A DNA stretch of 64,000 nucleotides from positions 66,773,746-66,837,745 of the forward strand of contig NC_082689.1 in the NCBI RefSeq assembly GCF_949987515.2, read 5' to 3'. Made by a program: the position numbers and the translations under genes. The stretch is from Delphinus delphis (Eukaryota > Chordata > Mammalia > Artiodactyla > Delphinidae). Of this stretch, positions 49,385 to 61,919 are shown in pieces. Below the pieces are notes generated by a model, which was not told the DNA's origin, searched no databases, and saw only the letters and a list, made by a program, of their open reading frames with translations. How positions within the stretch are numbered: position 1 is the first letter of the stretch; each line of letters begins with the position of its first letter.

Positions 49385-49535
49385 AGTAGGGTCTGTGGAC
49401 CCTCAGCATTGGTATCGCTCCGGGAGCTCTTTAAAAATGCAGAATCTCAGGCTCCACCCCAAACCTAATGAACCAGAATCTGCGTTATAACAAGAGCCCC
49501 AAGTTGTTCCTGTTCAAGTTTGAAAAGCACCAGTG
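49385..49535. repeat. MER5-like relic
   Basis: GCATTGGTATCGCTCCGGGA, TCAGGCTCCACCCCAAACCT and TTTGAAAAGCACCAG form a MER5-type pattern. Confidence 0.7.
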
Positions 49536-50417
49536 TGCAAGTGGCCGTGTCCGTCGGGAAGGAGGCTTATCAAAATCAGCTAGGAATCTTAGTTAAATAG
49601 GAAACCACCTCCTGGAGAGTCTATTATGCCTATGTTAGGGCTTCTGTTACTGATGAGAATGTGCGATAACATATTTCTGGGAATTGGGGTAGGAAAAATA
49701 ACTGTAAATCACTCATTTATGGCAATAACAATTAAATCCACTTCTGTTTATTGTGTTTTTTTTGGGGAACAATCATACATTTAAAAAATGATTTTTTCCA
49801 ACATTGTCTAATATTGAACACACTAGCCATATATTTTCGTTAGCTCATAATAGCAATTTTTTGGTAACTGTAGTAGAAACAATGTTACAAATTAGGAAAA
49901 CTTAAGACATCCTGTTGATTTCTGCTTTGTATGTGAAGAGCCCTAATGAATGTCAGAAAGTTTTTAGCATGGAAATGTGCTTTCAGTTTATGATTATATC
50001 TGTCATAAACAAAGCGGGGGTGGAGAGTAGAAATAAGTAGGAATATCTTGGCAATAAATGTTTAAAGACTAAGCATAGTATTTATATTTGAATGCATAAA
50101 GAGGACAACCTAATAGATTAATGGATGGAAGTCACCAACAATACTCTTTCTGTTGCTTCTAGATTAAGTAGTTGATTAAACAAAATATTCACGGTCATAG
50201 ACATGCTCTTTAATTAGACTGAAGAGCAGCCTAAAATACATTTTACTTTAATGAAGATGAACATGTAATTACTTTGTTAACATTAAAAACTTAATGAAAG
50301 GAGTATGCTCTATGTGGAACTAAGCAATAACTGAGTCATACAATTTAATTTAAATTTAGCGAGGGTCTGGTATCCAGAGAAGGGAGAGTATTCCTCATTC
50401 TAACGTCAGGAACTCTT

Positions 50418-50663
50418 GGGCTTCCCTGGTGGCGCAGTGGTTGGGAATCCACCTGCCAATGCAGGGGACATGGGTTCAAGTCCTGTCTGGGAAGATCCCA
50501 CATGCCGCGGAGCAACGAAGCCCGTGCGCCACAACTACTGAAGCCCGCGTGCCTACAGCCCACAAGCCGCAGCTGGAGAAAGCCCGCGCGCAGCAACGGG
50601 GACACAATGCAGCCAAAAATAAATAAATAAAATAAATAATAAATAAAAAATTTTCTTAAAAAA
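50418..50663 (+). mobile_element. Long CHR SINE, internally shortened
   Basis: Starts GGGCTTCCCTGGTGGCGCAG and ends ACACAATGCAGCCAAAAATA followed by (AATA)n. Its middle lacks the repeated CACAACTACTGAGCC units and part of the CGAAGAGTAGCCCC segment. Confidence 0.85.
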
Positions 50664-50734
50664 GAAGTCTTGACTATGAGGGTGAGCCACAAGAAGTCGT
50701 ATATAGGAGACTGGGTTTCCTCAGCCACAGGTGT

Positions 50735-50885
50735 GACAGGGCTTGAGATCTTAGTCCAAAGTTAGAAGGATGAATCTCAACTTTGTCCTTATTCTCATAA
50801 ACAAGTGATTTAACCTTTCTGATCCTCACTTTCCTCACCTGTAAAATGAAGAAATCATAATATCCTAGGTTTCCATGAGAGCTTT
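50735..50885 (+). repeat. MIR relic
   Basis: AACAAGTGATTTAACCTTTC, CCTCACTTTCCTCACCTGTA and AAATGAAGAAATCATAATA are forward MIR. Confidence 0.75.
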
Positions 50886-51131
50886 TCCTGTATTTATTGA
50901 CAATTTGAATTACTGTGTACTGTATTACACATACTTATTTTCTCCCATTGGAGTTTTTGCTTTTCTTCTTGATGAATTAATGATATCATGCCTTTATGAA
51001 TAAGGTACTAACTTAAAAAATTTTGTTATTGATCATTTTACCTGATGAAACTTTTTTATTTTATATAGGCAAATATATATATTTTAAGATTTTTCAATAG
51101 TTTTTGTAAAAGTTGTTTTTCCACTTAAGGA

Positions 51132-51661
51132 TATAGATGGTCCCCGACTTACACTGGTTCTGACTTACAATTTCTTGATTTTATGATTATGCAAAAGCAA
51201 TACGGATTCAGTAGAAACTACTTTGAATTGTGAACTGTGATCTTTTCTCAGGCCAGACATACGTGGTACGATCCTCTCTGGTGATGCGGGGAGTGGCAGC
51301 AGCTCCAAGTCGGCCATGAGACCAGGAGGGTAAACAATGATACACTTAAAAGCATTCTGTACCCATACAAGCATTCTGTTTTTCACTTTCAGTGCAGTAT
51401 TCCGTAAATTACATGAGCTATTCAACACTTTATTATAAAATAGGCTTTGTATTAGATGATTTTGCCCAACTGGAGGCTAATGTTAATGTTCTGAGCATGT
51501 TGAAGGTAGGCTAGACTCAGCTATGATGTTCAGTGGTGTATTAAATGCATTTCAAATTATACTATTTACAACTTCTGATGGGTTTATCAGAAGATGGGTT
51601 TAACCCCATCATAAGTTAAGGAAGGGTTTAACCCCATCATAAGTTGAAGAAGATCTGTAGA
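51132..51661 (+). repeat. MER8-like Tigger-type DNA transposon
   Basis: TAGATGGTCCCCGACTTACA at the left pairs with CATAAGTTGAAGAAGATCTG at the right as inverted ends. The interior has GATTTTGCCCAACTGGAGGC and TAGGCTAGACTCAGCTATGA. It has no transposase frame. The right end carries a 28-base tandem duplication (51596-51623 and 51624-51651). The family name is from memory. Confidence 0.75.
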
Positions 51662-52237
51662 TAATACTTTACACCAGTATTCTAGTTTTGAATTAATTAC
51701 AGTTCACTCACGTCTTTTATTTTTATTATAAAATTATAAAGTGCACATTGTAAATTAAAATGGAATGACATAGCACAAAGGGAAAATTAAAATCATCACA
51801 CTGTTAATATTTTGGTTCACTACCATCCAGCCATTTTTCTATGTTATATTTTCTCCAAAGTTGGGACAATGCTATTGTGATATAATAAGAAATATATATT
51901 TGGTCTCGGCCTCCAGTTTCTGACACAGAGCTCCTAAAACTGTAATTTCCTAAGTGATAGGGTGCTAGAAGCATCTTTTGTCCTAATAGTTGGTCTTTGA
52001 CTCAGATTCCTGACACCAGAGTTTTTAAGACCCTTGGAATCTTTAGAAAGATGAGTGTCTTTTTGTATGCTAATGAAAGGACTGGTGGCCAGGGGCCCCT
52101 AGATAGCTTCAGGTTGGGGGTTGGTCACCAGAAAGACAAAAGGTTGAACTTTTATTGCCACCTTCAACCTGTGGGAAGGGGAGAGGGACTGTAGTAGAGT
52201 TAATCACCAACAGTCAACTATTTAATCAACCATTCTT

Positions 52238-52539
52238 TTTTTTTTTTAAATATATTTATTTATTTAAAATTTTTGGCTGCGTTGGGTCTTTGTTGCTGCA
52301 CACCGGCTTTCTCTAGTTGCGGTGAGCGGGGGCTACTCTTTGCTGCGGTGCGTGGGCTTCTCATTGCAGTGGCTTCTCTTGCTGCGGAGCATGGGCTCTA
52401 GGCGCACGGGCTTCAGTAGTTGTGGCACATGTGCTTAGTTGCTCCGTGGCATGTGCGGTTCTTCCCTGACCAGGGCTCGAGGCCGTGTGCCCTGCGTTGG
52501 CAGGCGGACTCTTAACCACTGCGCCACCAGGGAAGTCCC
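52238..52539 (-). mobile_element. Long CHR SINE
   Basis: Reverse-oriented copy. TTTTTGGCTGCGTTGGGTCT is the complement of the long-form tail, and the copy ends CCACCAGGGAAGTCCC. Perfect 12-base target repeats TCAACCATTCTT lie at 52226-52237 and 52540-52551. Confidence 0.9.
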
Positions 52540-53159
52540 TCAACCATTCTTAAAACACAATAATTTGACTGTACATCCCCACAGTGATATGCTTTGAAAA
52601 CAAAAGGAACATTAATAAAACCCCACACTACTTTATATTTTATTGTTGGTATTTGTGGTAGTGTAGGCATTGTTATTCCAAGGCTATTACATGGATATTG
52701 TGGCTGGATGCAAATGAGAAATTATAGCGGTGCCCTTAAAAATCAGGATTTTGGACATAGGATGCAGATATAACATCAATAAAATTCTGTAAAATTCCTG
52801 CAGTCCTAAAATTGAATTGAAAATATCTGTGTGAATTCAAAAAGTATTTTATCTTAAAAGAATTAACTTATTTTCTAGCTCTGACCACTGCAAAGGGCTA
52901 GAAAGAATGACCAGTGCATAACATATTGAGCACAGCAATACCAAAACTGTGTTCTCCAAGTACCTTCCCAATAAAAGGAACCAAGGCTCTTTGAAGAAAT
53001 GGCTCAATGCAGAAGTGGAACAGAAAATGTGCAAAATAAAAATGGATGACCAAAAACAAAGAAGCAGAACTATCAAAAAAACAAGGAAGTCAGCTTGCAG
53101 AGCTTTGCTTCCACTGGTCAAAGACAGGATGATATGAGCATCAATCAGGATAATAATAG

Positions 53160-53275
53160 CAGTGGTTTAAAATAACTCCTTTATTATTATAAAATATTGG
53201 CTATATTCCCTGTTTTGTACAATATACCCTTGTAGCTTACTTTATACATAATAGTTTGTACCTCTTTGGGAACTA
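53160..53275 (-). repeat. L1 3' end fragment
   Basis: GTACAATATACCCTTGTAGC and TTTATACATAATAGTTTGTA repeat the sequence of the L1 at 34730 in the same orientation. Confidence 0.6.
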
Positions 53276-55230
53276 GTTTTTTTGAGTATTAAGAAAAAAA
53301 TGTATGAGCTTGTAATCTTTTGGTCTTTGTGAAAGAAATTTTATCTGTACCCAACTTAAAGAATAGTTAGTATAAGATGATAGAGTTAGCTCCTGGAACT
53401 CAAATAATATTTATTAGTGATACTTTATTTTCCTGTTTGCAAAAATAAAACGGAAGTGAAAATATTATCAAGTATTTTTTTCTTAGCTTTCTATTATCTT
53501 TTTAATGTGACAAATGTAGTTGGCTAGAATACAGACAAAGCCAGCTTATCCTCTAATCATGTAGAAGACTTATCATTATTATCTGCTGAGAGGTTTTTTT
53601 TCATAAATATAGTTTGCCAGTATGCAAATGTGACTAAAAGACATACAGTTTCCAGATGGGACACTCAAATTAAGGCACAAATAAAAAGTCTCTCCTCAAT
53701 GGGTGCCCTCACACACTTGCTTTGGACAAATTTCTGGGTGATCACAAGGCAGGATACTCCCCCCAAGACCACACACGGAAGATCACCGTCTTTTTCTTTT
53801 TTCACTTTTCTTCCCAGTAATACTCAACCCTGGTGATGTCCACAGGAACACAGCACCCTCAGGATGCATAACTTACACAACTCATTTAGGATCACAGAAT
53901 CATAAACGAAAACATTTGAGAAGGCTCTGAGTCTCTATTACAGTGTGAGAAAATTTCAGAATACAAATGATATAGTGTTGAGGTAATTTGCAAGTATACA
54001 GTCTCACATTCCTCAATAAACTTGGCACTGGTTTAAAGCTTTAAACAATCTGTTCTTGGATGGCTTCACTTTTATTCCCCTTAGATGCAGCTGGCCCCTC
54101 CTTTGGCCTTGACCCAGGGTCACTGTCCTTTCTTGCTAGACTTTACCATCATCCCAGGCCTCCTCTGAGTTTTACTTCTACTGATTTCCTAGACCCTTAG
54201 AGAACCAGGCTCCTTTCCAGTCTGGGGCCCAAGTCAAGCTTTCTGCACTCACATGAAAACTGTTCTGGTAGCTCCAAACGTGAGCTGAGAATTTTCTGCC
54301 CAACCTTCCTCTGGAGTCTGGGCAATGACAGTTTCCCTGAGCTAAACATCCTCCCATAATCAATATGTTCTGAGTTTCCTCTTAATTGTTTTACTTTTTT
54401 TTTCCTCTCTCCTTCCTATGCTTCCAATTTTTAAAGAACTTAATTATTATTCACTCCTGATCACATACACCTAAGGCATCCCCACCACCACCCTCCACAC
54501 CAAATTCTAACGGCAGTTTCTATGAAAATGCCCAGGCTCTAAATGCATCCCTGGACTTGTGAACTCTACCTCACAGTTGAATGCTTTGGCCCAGCAAAAC
54601 ATGGAGAATCACATTTCCCAACTTAAATGCAGACTTATGGCAGAATATGGCTGTCACCACATGTAGCACACATCCCTAGGGATCATTCAGATTCCCTGGA
54701 TCCTCTCTCCAAGAACTGACCTTGAGCTGTTGGAGCCCCTTCTGCCCTTGTTCTTTGTACAGAGAAGCAGAAGTTCCTGAAAGGCACTGCATTCCTGGGA
54801 AAACCTATAGCCAAGTACTGACTTGTGTGGGAGTTTGACAGACCATTCTTTGCCTCAGAGTGGGACAAATCTAACATGTAATTTATGATCCAGAGTACCC
54901 TGTGGAATCTGAGACTCAGAAATCACGGGCAATTTCTCTCTCGCTTGTCTTGTTCCCCCTTTTCAGTCCTGCTTCCTCCACTTCCTTACCTGCTTCTCCC
55001 AGGAGCACTTCCTTAATAAATGTCAAATATTAATACATGAATCCTCATCTCAAGGTCAGCTTCTAGAGAGTTCAAACTGAGTCCACGCCATAAACATGCC
55101 AACATTTAATTACAATCCCCCGAATTCTGTAAAACTGGTCATCCCGGGATTACCAAAATTTGAGAGGAAAAAGTTTGTACCTCCTTTCTAGTCCCCCCCC
55201 GCAAAATCTAGGGAATAAATTATCCCCTCC

Positions 55231-55367
55231 TAGGGAATTCCCAGGCGGTCCAGTGGTTAGGATGCTGCACTTTCATTGCCGAGGGCACAGGTTCAATCCC
55301 TGGTGGGGGAACTAAGATCCTGCAAGCCATGTGGCACAACCAAAAAAAAAAAAGAAAAGAAAAACAC
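55231..55367 (+). mobile_element. CHR-1-like SINE
   Basis: Head TAGGGAATTCCCAGGCGGTC and tail GCAAGCCATGTGGCACAACC, with A-rich end. Target repeats AATTATCCCCTCC/GC lie at 55218-55230 and 55368-55380 (12 of 13 match). Confidence 0.87.
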
Positions 55368-57826
55368 AATTATCCCCTGCTAATTTTTTATATTGTATTA
55401 GTTTCTTGGGTATTGGCTTTTTAAAAATCTAGTGTTCAATTTCCATATTCTTAAGAATCAAAGTTTACCTATGTGGGTTTTTTTTTAGTAAAAGTTAAAC
55501 AGAAAAGGGATGGATTTAGTTTATCCATATAGTAACCTGAATACAATCTCTTGCCCTATATCTTTGCTCCCAAATATTTTGGATTATTTTCCTTTATAAC
55601 ACATGGTTCAGAAATGTGATCAGCTCCAGAAACCACTTCAAACAATTGATCTGGTTTATAAGTCAAACCCTAACACATTTCCAAGTTTATTAGGTAATAC
55701 TTAAACCATGTAACCATACATATAAAAGTTCATAATTTGAATTTTTTCACTTAATATCATATCTTTACTTTTTTATGTTACAAATACATTTTTAAATGCA
55801 TGAAAATCTTATCAATGAACACACATTTTTATGGTGGATAAATTCACCTTAATTTTATTTTTTCCAATTTTTCTCTATTATGAATATAATACAATATAAA
55901 CATTTTTTAAACTGTGTGTAAAAAATCTGGAAGGAAATACATCAAAATATTATATTTATGTTAGGATGTTTTTCTTTTTTTCTGCTTGTCTATATTTTTG
56001 AGATAATTATCATGGGAATATTTTATTTTCATAATGACAAATGTTAAATACAAATGGACAATAAAATCAAAGAAAATAGAAATGTTTAAAAAACAAAACT
56101 TCCTAAAATATGTAAGCTCACATAATTTTTATAGATTTTTAAAGACATCTGCTACACGTTAACCCATGAAGAAAAAGTTCTAGATCACGGTTGTTTCCAT
56201 TGAAAATCACAAGCTATGCTTCCTCCACCTAGAAGATTGCTTAATATTAGAGCACAATTCATATTTGCTAAATAAATGATATTTTATGGTAAAAAAAATA
56301 GATTTTATTTAGCTTTGTGTTCATTAACTGATTAAGCAAGATATTTCACGAGTATCACTATTATTTGAGGCAGGGTTTTTGGTGCTTATATAACATGTAG
56401 AGATTCAGAATTCATATTCACCTGTAAAAACGCTTAATCAAAAAAAGAACATCTACTTACATAAGCAGGTTGAACATTAAGCAAGATGCAAGAATTTAAT
56501 ATTTGTCTTCCCTAAATGCAAAGTAATTATTTGTGTCTGAGGTGTACACTTATTGGTAATCTGGCTATCATTTTATATATTTAGTCACTGCTATTCATAT
56601 CACAGTTCTAAGGAAAGCTTTTAGTCTAGAAAGTGCTTTATATACTGTTGAGTACCTTCAACTTCCATTTCAGAGTCCTCATATTTCAAATGTGAACTTG
56701 TCTTAATCAGTTGGAAAGAATGTAGAGATTTATGGAGCTAATTTAAGAAATAGAGCACTTCTACTGAGAAAAGAGTTTTCTCATATCAACACTAGATTAA
56801 AAAATGACTCAGTTTGATATAAGAATTTCAGTCATTTATAGGAGAGTTTCTACAATGATTTTTCCCTTAAATTTGTTTCAAATAAATTAAATGTGACATC
56901 TCTATATCAACACTCAAAAAGCATTAAAGCATCTAAAATAGTAAAATATCACCAAACTTTATCTCCCACCCAATTTTCACTCAATAATCGCTGTCATAGC
57001 ATTTCTTTTTTCCAGCTGTTCTGTCTGCCAAGATCAAAACCATAGCAAGAATGGGCATAATTCTTAGTAACAGAAATTAGACATGAGATAAAGCTTTGTA
57101 GAACAAACAACCAAAAAAAAAAAAAAGAAAAGAAAAGAAAAAGATGATTAACATGAGACAGCTAGGCTACCATAGCAAGAGGCTCTGGATAGTCTGTCTC
57201 AGGGGGTCTGAACAACAGAATAACTGTCAGTGTTTAGTGGACCCATCTGGATTCAGGCTGAACTGTGTCATTTCCTGAAGACCTTTCCAGTAGCATGAGC
57301 TTGTGGTTATTCATGGAGGAAACTCTTTTGTGTCATCTACAAAATTTGATCTCTACAGCTTTAGCTTTATGGAAAAAGTGAGACAAACTTATTTTCCAGG
57401 CAATGATTTAAGAAGGAAAAATATTTATGAAGTACTAGATCGTGATGTCTTGCAATTCAAGGTGCAATAAAAAGTGTTTTCTTCACCTAAGAGGTATTTT
57501 CATCGATTCAGATAAAAATATATAAATAGCTATATACACGTGTACATTAATGAAGTATCTGAAGTTAATATTTTAAGAGCACATGTAATGTATTAATGAT
57601 GTCTTGCATGAACTCAAAGCAAGAAAAGTCAGTGTGAACGACGTTTGAATTGAAAAAAAGGCAGGCTGAAACGTCCTCGATAATTATTTTGGCTGAATAA
57701 AGTCCGAAGCAATGAAAGAGGTTTCAAAGTTCTTTTACAGAACCCACTGGGCTCAATATAATTCGTAAGCAGTGAAGTATTGGGAAGAATCATGGCAACT
57801 TATTTAGATTAAAATATAACAACTAG

Positions 57827-58191
57827 GGCTTCCCTGGTGGCACAGTGGTTGAGAATCTGCCTGCCAATGCAGGGGACACGGGTTCGAGCCCTGGTCTGGG
57901 AAGATCCCACATGCCGCGGAGCAACTGGGCCCGTGAGCCACAATTACTGAGCCTGCGCGTCTGGAGCCTGTGCTCCGCAACAAGAGAGGCCGCGATAGTG
58001 AGAGACCCGCGCACCGCGATGAAGAGTGGCCCCCGCTTGCCACAACTAGAGAAAGCCCTCGCACGGAAACAAAGACCCAACACAGCCAAAATAAATAAAT
58101 AAAAAGCAAACTGTCAACAAGTAAAAATAAATAAACACTATTTAAAAAAAAGATTCATTTAAAGGTGGATTATTTAAAAATATATATATAT
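57827..58191 (+). mobile_element. CHR SINE of intermediate structure, with extra 3' segment
   Basis: The mid-section (CTGCGCGTCTGGAGCCTGTG, then GAGAGGCC and GAGAGACCCGCGCACCGC) resembles the short CHR-2 family. It continues into GATGAAGAGTGGCCCCCGC and ACAAAGACCCAACACAGCC, the long-form tail. SINE sequence ends near 58105. About 85 further bases of AT-rich DNA follow before the right target repeat; ATATAACAACTAG lies at 57814-57826 and 58192-58204. Confidence 0.85.
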
Positions 58192-59203
58192 ATATAACAA
58201 CTAGTAAAACATTATTCTAGTTGTATTCATCATGCAGAGCCCACCCTCTCCAACTTTGTGAAGCAATTAGAAACAAAACCAAAAACTTTTCTATAGTTAT
58301 TCTAGTAATTTTGATCAGCTATAACTAATGTATAAGAACATCAATTTTTATCTAAGATATTTTGTCATGCCCTTTATTTATCAGCTAGTAAATATTCCAT
58401 ATATTTACATATCAATTAATCTTCTTCCTTAGTTCTCAGAAATGTGAATGCCAAAGGCAGCACCAAGCTTTTCACACTGTCCCTTATTTGTTAATCACAC
58501 ATATGACACACCTAAGATATTTTGCTAGTGAAGGGCAGCACTTAGGTTGGAATCCTGGCATGGTTCATTGCCACAGGGCTGAAATGTAGAGTACCCTGGG
58601 GACCAAGCGCTTCTCCAGTATGTTAAGGCCCTCTTTAGCATTCGTTTAGCTTTCGCTGTTTGTTCAGTATAAGCAAGTAGATAAGCAAATAGTGAATTTA
58701 GCTCATACTTGTCCTTCGCCCGTTTTCTTTGCCCTAAACCCCTCTCTACTACTTAGAGATTCACCCCAGTTTCCTCTTCCAACTCTAGTCTGAGGAGTGC
58801 CCTTTGTTGCCCTGGCTGCCCACCAAATTTACCCAGAAAAGGCCAAAACAAATAGCACCACTGACAGACATTACAAAATGTCCGTCACTTTGCCAGGAGC
58901 TCCAGCAGACTCACAAGCCCCCAGGGGGGTTCCAGGGACTGAGTTCAGTCTAACATACAAATCTCCAGACTTTCTGGAGCTCTCTGCTCCCTATGGATCA
59001 ATGCTCTTCTCATAGGCAGGAGGTGACGATGATTTCAGTATGATTTTTCTGAGCTTGCCCATGGCCTCTGAGTATAAGAGGTAAAGACAATGTCCCTTCA
59101 AGAGGTGACAGGTTGGTAAATAAATGGCTACCCAATCACACCAGGAAAGCAACAGAACTCCAAACTATGCCTGTCCACTAAAAACCCATGGTATAATATT
59201 TTT

Positions 59204-59411
59204 TTTTTTTTTTTTTTTTTTGGTACGTGGGCCTCTCACTGCTGTGGCCTCTCCCGTTGCGGAGCACAGGCTCCGGACGCGCAGGCTCAGCGGCCATAGC
59301 TCACGGGCCCAGCCGCTCTGCGGCATGTGGGATCTTCCCGGACCGGGGCACGAACCCGTGTCCCCTGCATCGGCAGGCGGACTCTCAACCACTGCGCCAC
59401 GAGGGAAGCCC
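59204..59411 (-). mobile_element. CHR-2 short SINE
   Basis: Reverse-oriented copy. Perfect 12-base target repeats TATAATATTTTT lie at 59192-59203 and 59412-59423. Confidence 0.92.
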
Positions 59412-59491
59412 TATAATATTTTTAAGTAATGTAGAACTTTACTAACAATGGAAAACCACTGGAGGGCTTTGAGAAGAGGAGATGTATTTTT

Positions 59492-59861
59492 TTGTTTTTT
59501 TTAAGGCATTTCTTTTTTAAAATTTATTTATTTTATTTATTTATTTTTGGCTGTGTTGGGTCTTCGTTGCTGCACGCGGGCTTCCTCTAGTTGCGGCAAG
59601 GGGGTGGATCTACCCTTCGTTGTGGTGTGGGGGCTTCTCATTGCGGTGGCTTCTCTTGTTGCAAAGGACGGGCTCTAGGCACGCGCAGCCTTCAGTAGTT
59701 GCAGCACGCAGGCTCAGTAGTTGTGGTTCGCAGTCTCAGTAGTTGTGGCTCACAGGCTTAGTTGCTCTGCAGCATGTGGGATCTTCCCAGACCAGAGATT
59801 GAACCCGTGTCCCCTGCGTTGGCAGGTGGATTCTCAACCACTGTGCCACCAGGGGAGCCCC
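59492..59861 (-). mobile_element. Long CHR SINE
   Basis: Reverse-oriented copy with TTTTTGGCTGTGTTGGGTCT near the left end and CCACCAGGGGAGCCCC at the right. Target repeats AGGAGATGTATTTTT and AGGAGACGTGTTTTT lie at 59477 and 59862. It splits an older repeat-like sequence. Confidence 0.88.
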
Positions 59862-60164
59862 AGGAGACGTGTTTTTAAAAGGTTATTCTGGCTGCTCTGC
59901 AGAATAAACTGAAGAGGACACGTATGGAAGTGAGGAGATGAGTCCAGAGTCCACAGTAGTGGAGAGGGAAGAGAAGATGGTGGCTTGGTTTAAGGCACTG
60001 GCACATGGGCGATGTCTATAAGGAAACAGTGCTCCAGTTTAGAAGAGTTTATCTGAGGACCCTCTTTGTGGCAATAATCACACAGCAGAACTTATCACAA
60101 AGGTCACTTGTAGTACCCCAAAATACAACTGTCACCTCTATGTAACAGTGTGCCTATTAGCTAA

Positions 60165-60310
60165 CCTGTCTATTCTTCAACTTCCTCTTACATAACATGG
60201 GCTAATAGGTTGCCTATGAGTTTATCTTGAGAATTAAAAGCATTAATACCTATAAAGCTCTTAGAACAATTTTGTACATAATACAAATAAATACAGCTAT
60301 TATTATTAAC
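60165..60310 (+). repeat. MIR relic
   Basis: TCTTCAACTTCCTCTTACAT, TTGAGAATTAAAAGCATTAA and AAAGCTCTTAGAACAATTTT match the forward MIR right half. Confidence 0.65.
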
Positions 60311-61603
60311 TTTCTACTTTCTGTATTACAGAATGACAAATGGGAGGGCATAAATCAAAGTCTTTCAGTAACTGTAATATAAAGAGAAGGACAAAAAGAC
60401 AACCTTGCTTTACCCCACTGGTAAGTATTATCTAATCTATGACAAGCTAATCCTTCCTACTCACTGACTCTGGTTTTGCAGCACTACAAATGTCTCTATT
60501 GAATAGAATTCAGTCTAGCTCACAGCTGATTCCTGCCCTCAGGGCCAAAACACAGGAGTCTTTAAAAGACACAAGCAAGATTTTGTTATCCTAACAGGGT
60601 CTTCATTACAGGGAAACGTTAGGGTATTTCATCCCTTCTCTGGTTGCATCCTAAAAAATCTCTGACAGTGTCATGTCTCTTCCATGGTTCCAGCTCTTGC
60701 TATTAGCACCCTCACCCTTTGCCCAATGATCACTGGTCCAGCTCTCATCATGTGCTGGCTGTAACCTGAGTCCAGCTTCTGCTGTCTGGTAACCACACAT
60801 TCATCTGTTGCTTCCAGTCTGAGGGTGATCAGAGTTTCTCTGGGTTGCCTTCACCAACCCTTGTCTAGCTTCTCTGTTTTACATCACCTGGGTAACCAAT
60901 TCCCTGTATTAATGCCCTCTATTTGAAAGACTGAGGGTAGTTTCTGTTTTCCTGGCTAGACACTGAATGATAGAACATTCATGGAGTTGATATATTCATG
61001 GAGTCGATACATTGGCAAAGATCAGAGTCCACTATGCACAGAATTATATAAACATTTGGAGGCAGGAAATTTGGGAGGGGATACTTTAACTACCATGAGC
61101 TTTCACAATAATTTTAAATGACGCTTAAACTTTTGTTAGAAAGATAATAGCTGCTTATTTTAGAAAAAAACAGAAGTGTAAAACTAAAACCTTTTTTTAT
61201 TAGTTACTATGAATATACCTCTCCTCTACTGCACTTATGTACTTCACAGTAGGATTTGGGATAGGGGACAGGGGAAAGCTGCATTTATATTTAACCAATT
61301 AAATTTCAGTTTGCTAGATCTGAGCTATTTAAGATAGTGTAGATACCAATTTCACATTGATTCTATGATAGCAGAGCTTGAGAGAGGTGGGAAGGAGAGG
61401 AATGACAATTTATTAATCAAGGCTCATCTGACCCCCTCTCCTGCTAAATGAAAGACCAGCAGGAGGCAATGACAGTTACTAAGGAGGAACAAGCAGGCTT
61501 TGCCTGTCTGGAACAAGAAAACACAGAGGGAGAGAGAGATCCTGCCTTCTAGGGGCAGAACGGATATATTCCTTTGAAATACACTGAGATATCCAACCTC
61601 ATA

Positions 61604-61709
61604 TTCCATCTTAATTCCTAGATAATTTCTCTTCAAAGACATATCTTGAGCTTTCTCTTTTTATCCATAAGCACAGAGCACTGTTTGTACATTACATATA
61701 AGAATACCA
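61604..61709 (+). repeat. Local direct duplication, copy 1
   Basis: Shares TTAATTCCTA-ATAATTTCTC, GCACAGAGCACTGTTTGTAC and AGAATACCA with 62727-62834 in the same order. A CHR-2 SINE is inserted at its right edge. Confidence 0.8.
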
Positions 61710-61714
61710 GCTCA

Positions 61715-61919
61715 GGACTTCCCTGGTGGCGCAGTGGTTGAGGGTCCGCCTGCCGATGCAGGGGACATGGGTTCGTGCCCCGGTCCGGGAAGATCCCACA
61801 TGCTGCAGAGCGGCTGGGCCCGTGAGCCATGGCCGCTGAGCCTGTGCGTCCAGAGCCTGTGCTCCGCAACGGGAGAGGCCACAACAGTGAGAGGCCCGCG
61901 TACTGCAAAAAAAAAAAAA
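61715..61919 (+). mobile_element. CHR-2 short SINE
   Basis: Complete copy with poly-A. Perfect 12-base target repeats AATACCAGCTCA lie at 61703-61714 and 61920-61931. It is inserted at the end of one arm of a local duplication. Confidence 0.92.

Noticed and set aside
52860..53140. Overlapping 90-codon (-) and 62-codon (+) frames
   Set aside because: No recognisable protein on either strand; hydrophobic translation on one strand is the complement of a Lys-rich A-rich strand. Possibly an unnamed old repeat.
59440..60010. Sequence around the long CHR SINE (GGAGGGCTTTGAGAAGAGGA ... GGCTGCTCTGCAGAATAAAC)
   Set aside because: Resembles an ancient L2-type repeat split by the SINE, but is too diverged to assign with confidence.
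60540..61000. Possible LTR ending near TTCTGTTTTCCTGGCTAGAC
   Set aside because: Only the right end resembles an LTR-type terminus; left boundary and family could not be identified.
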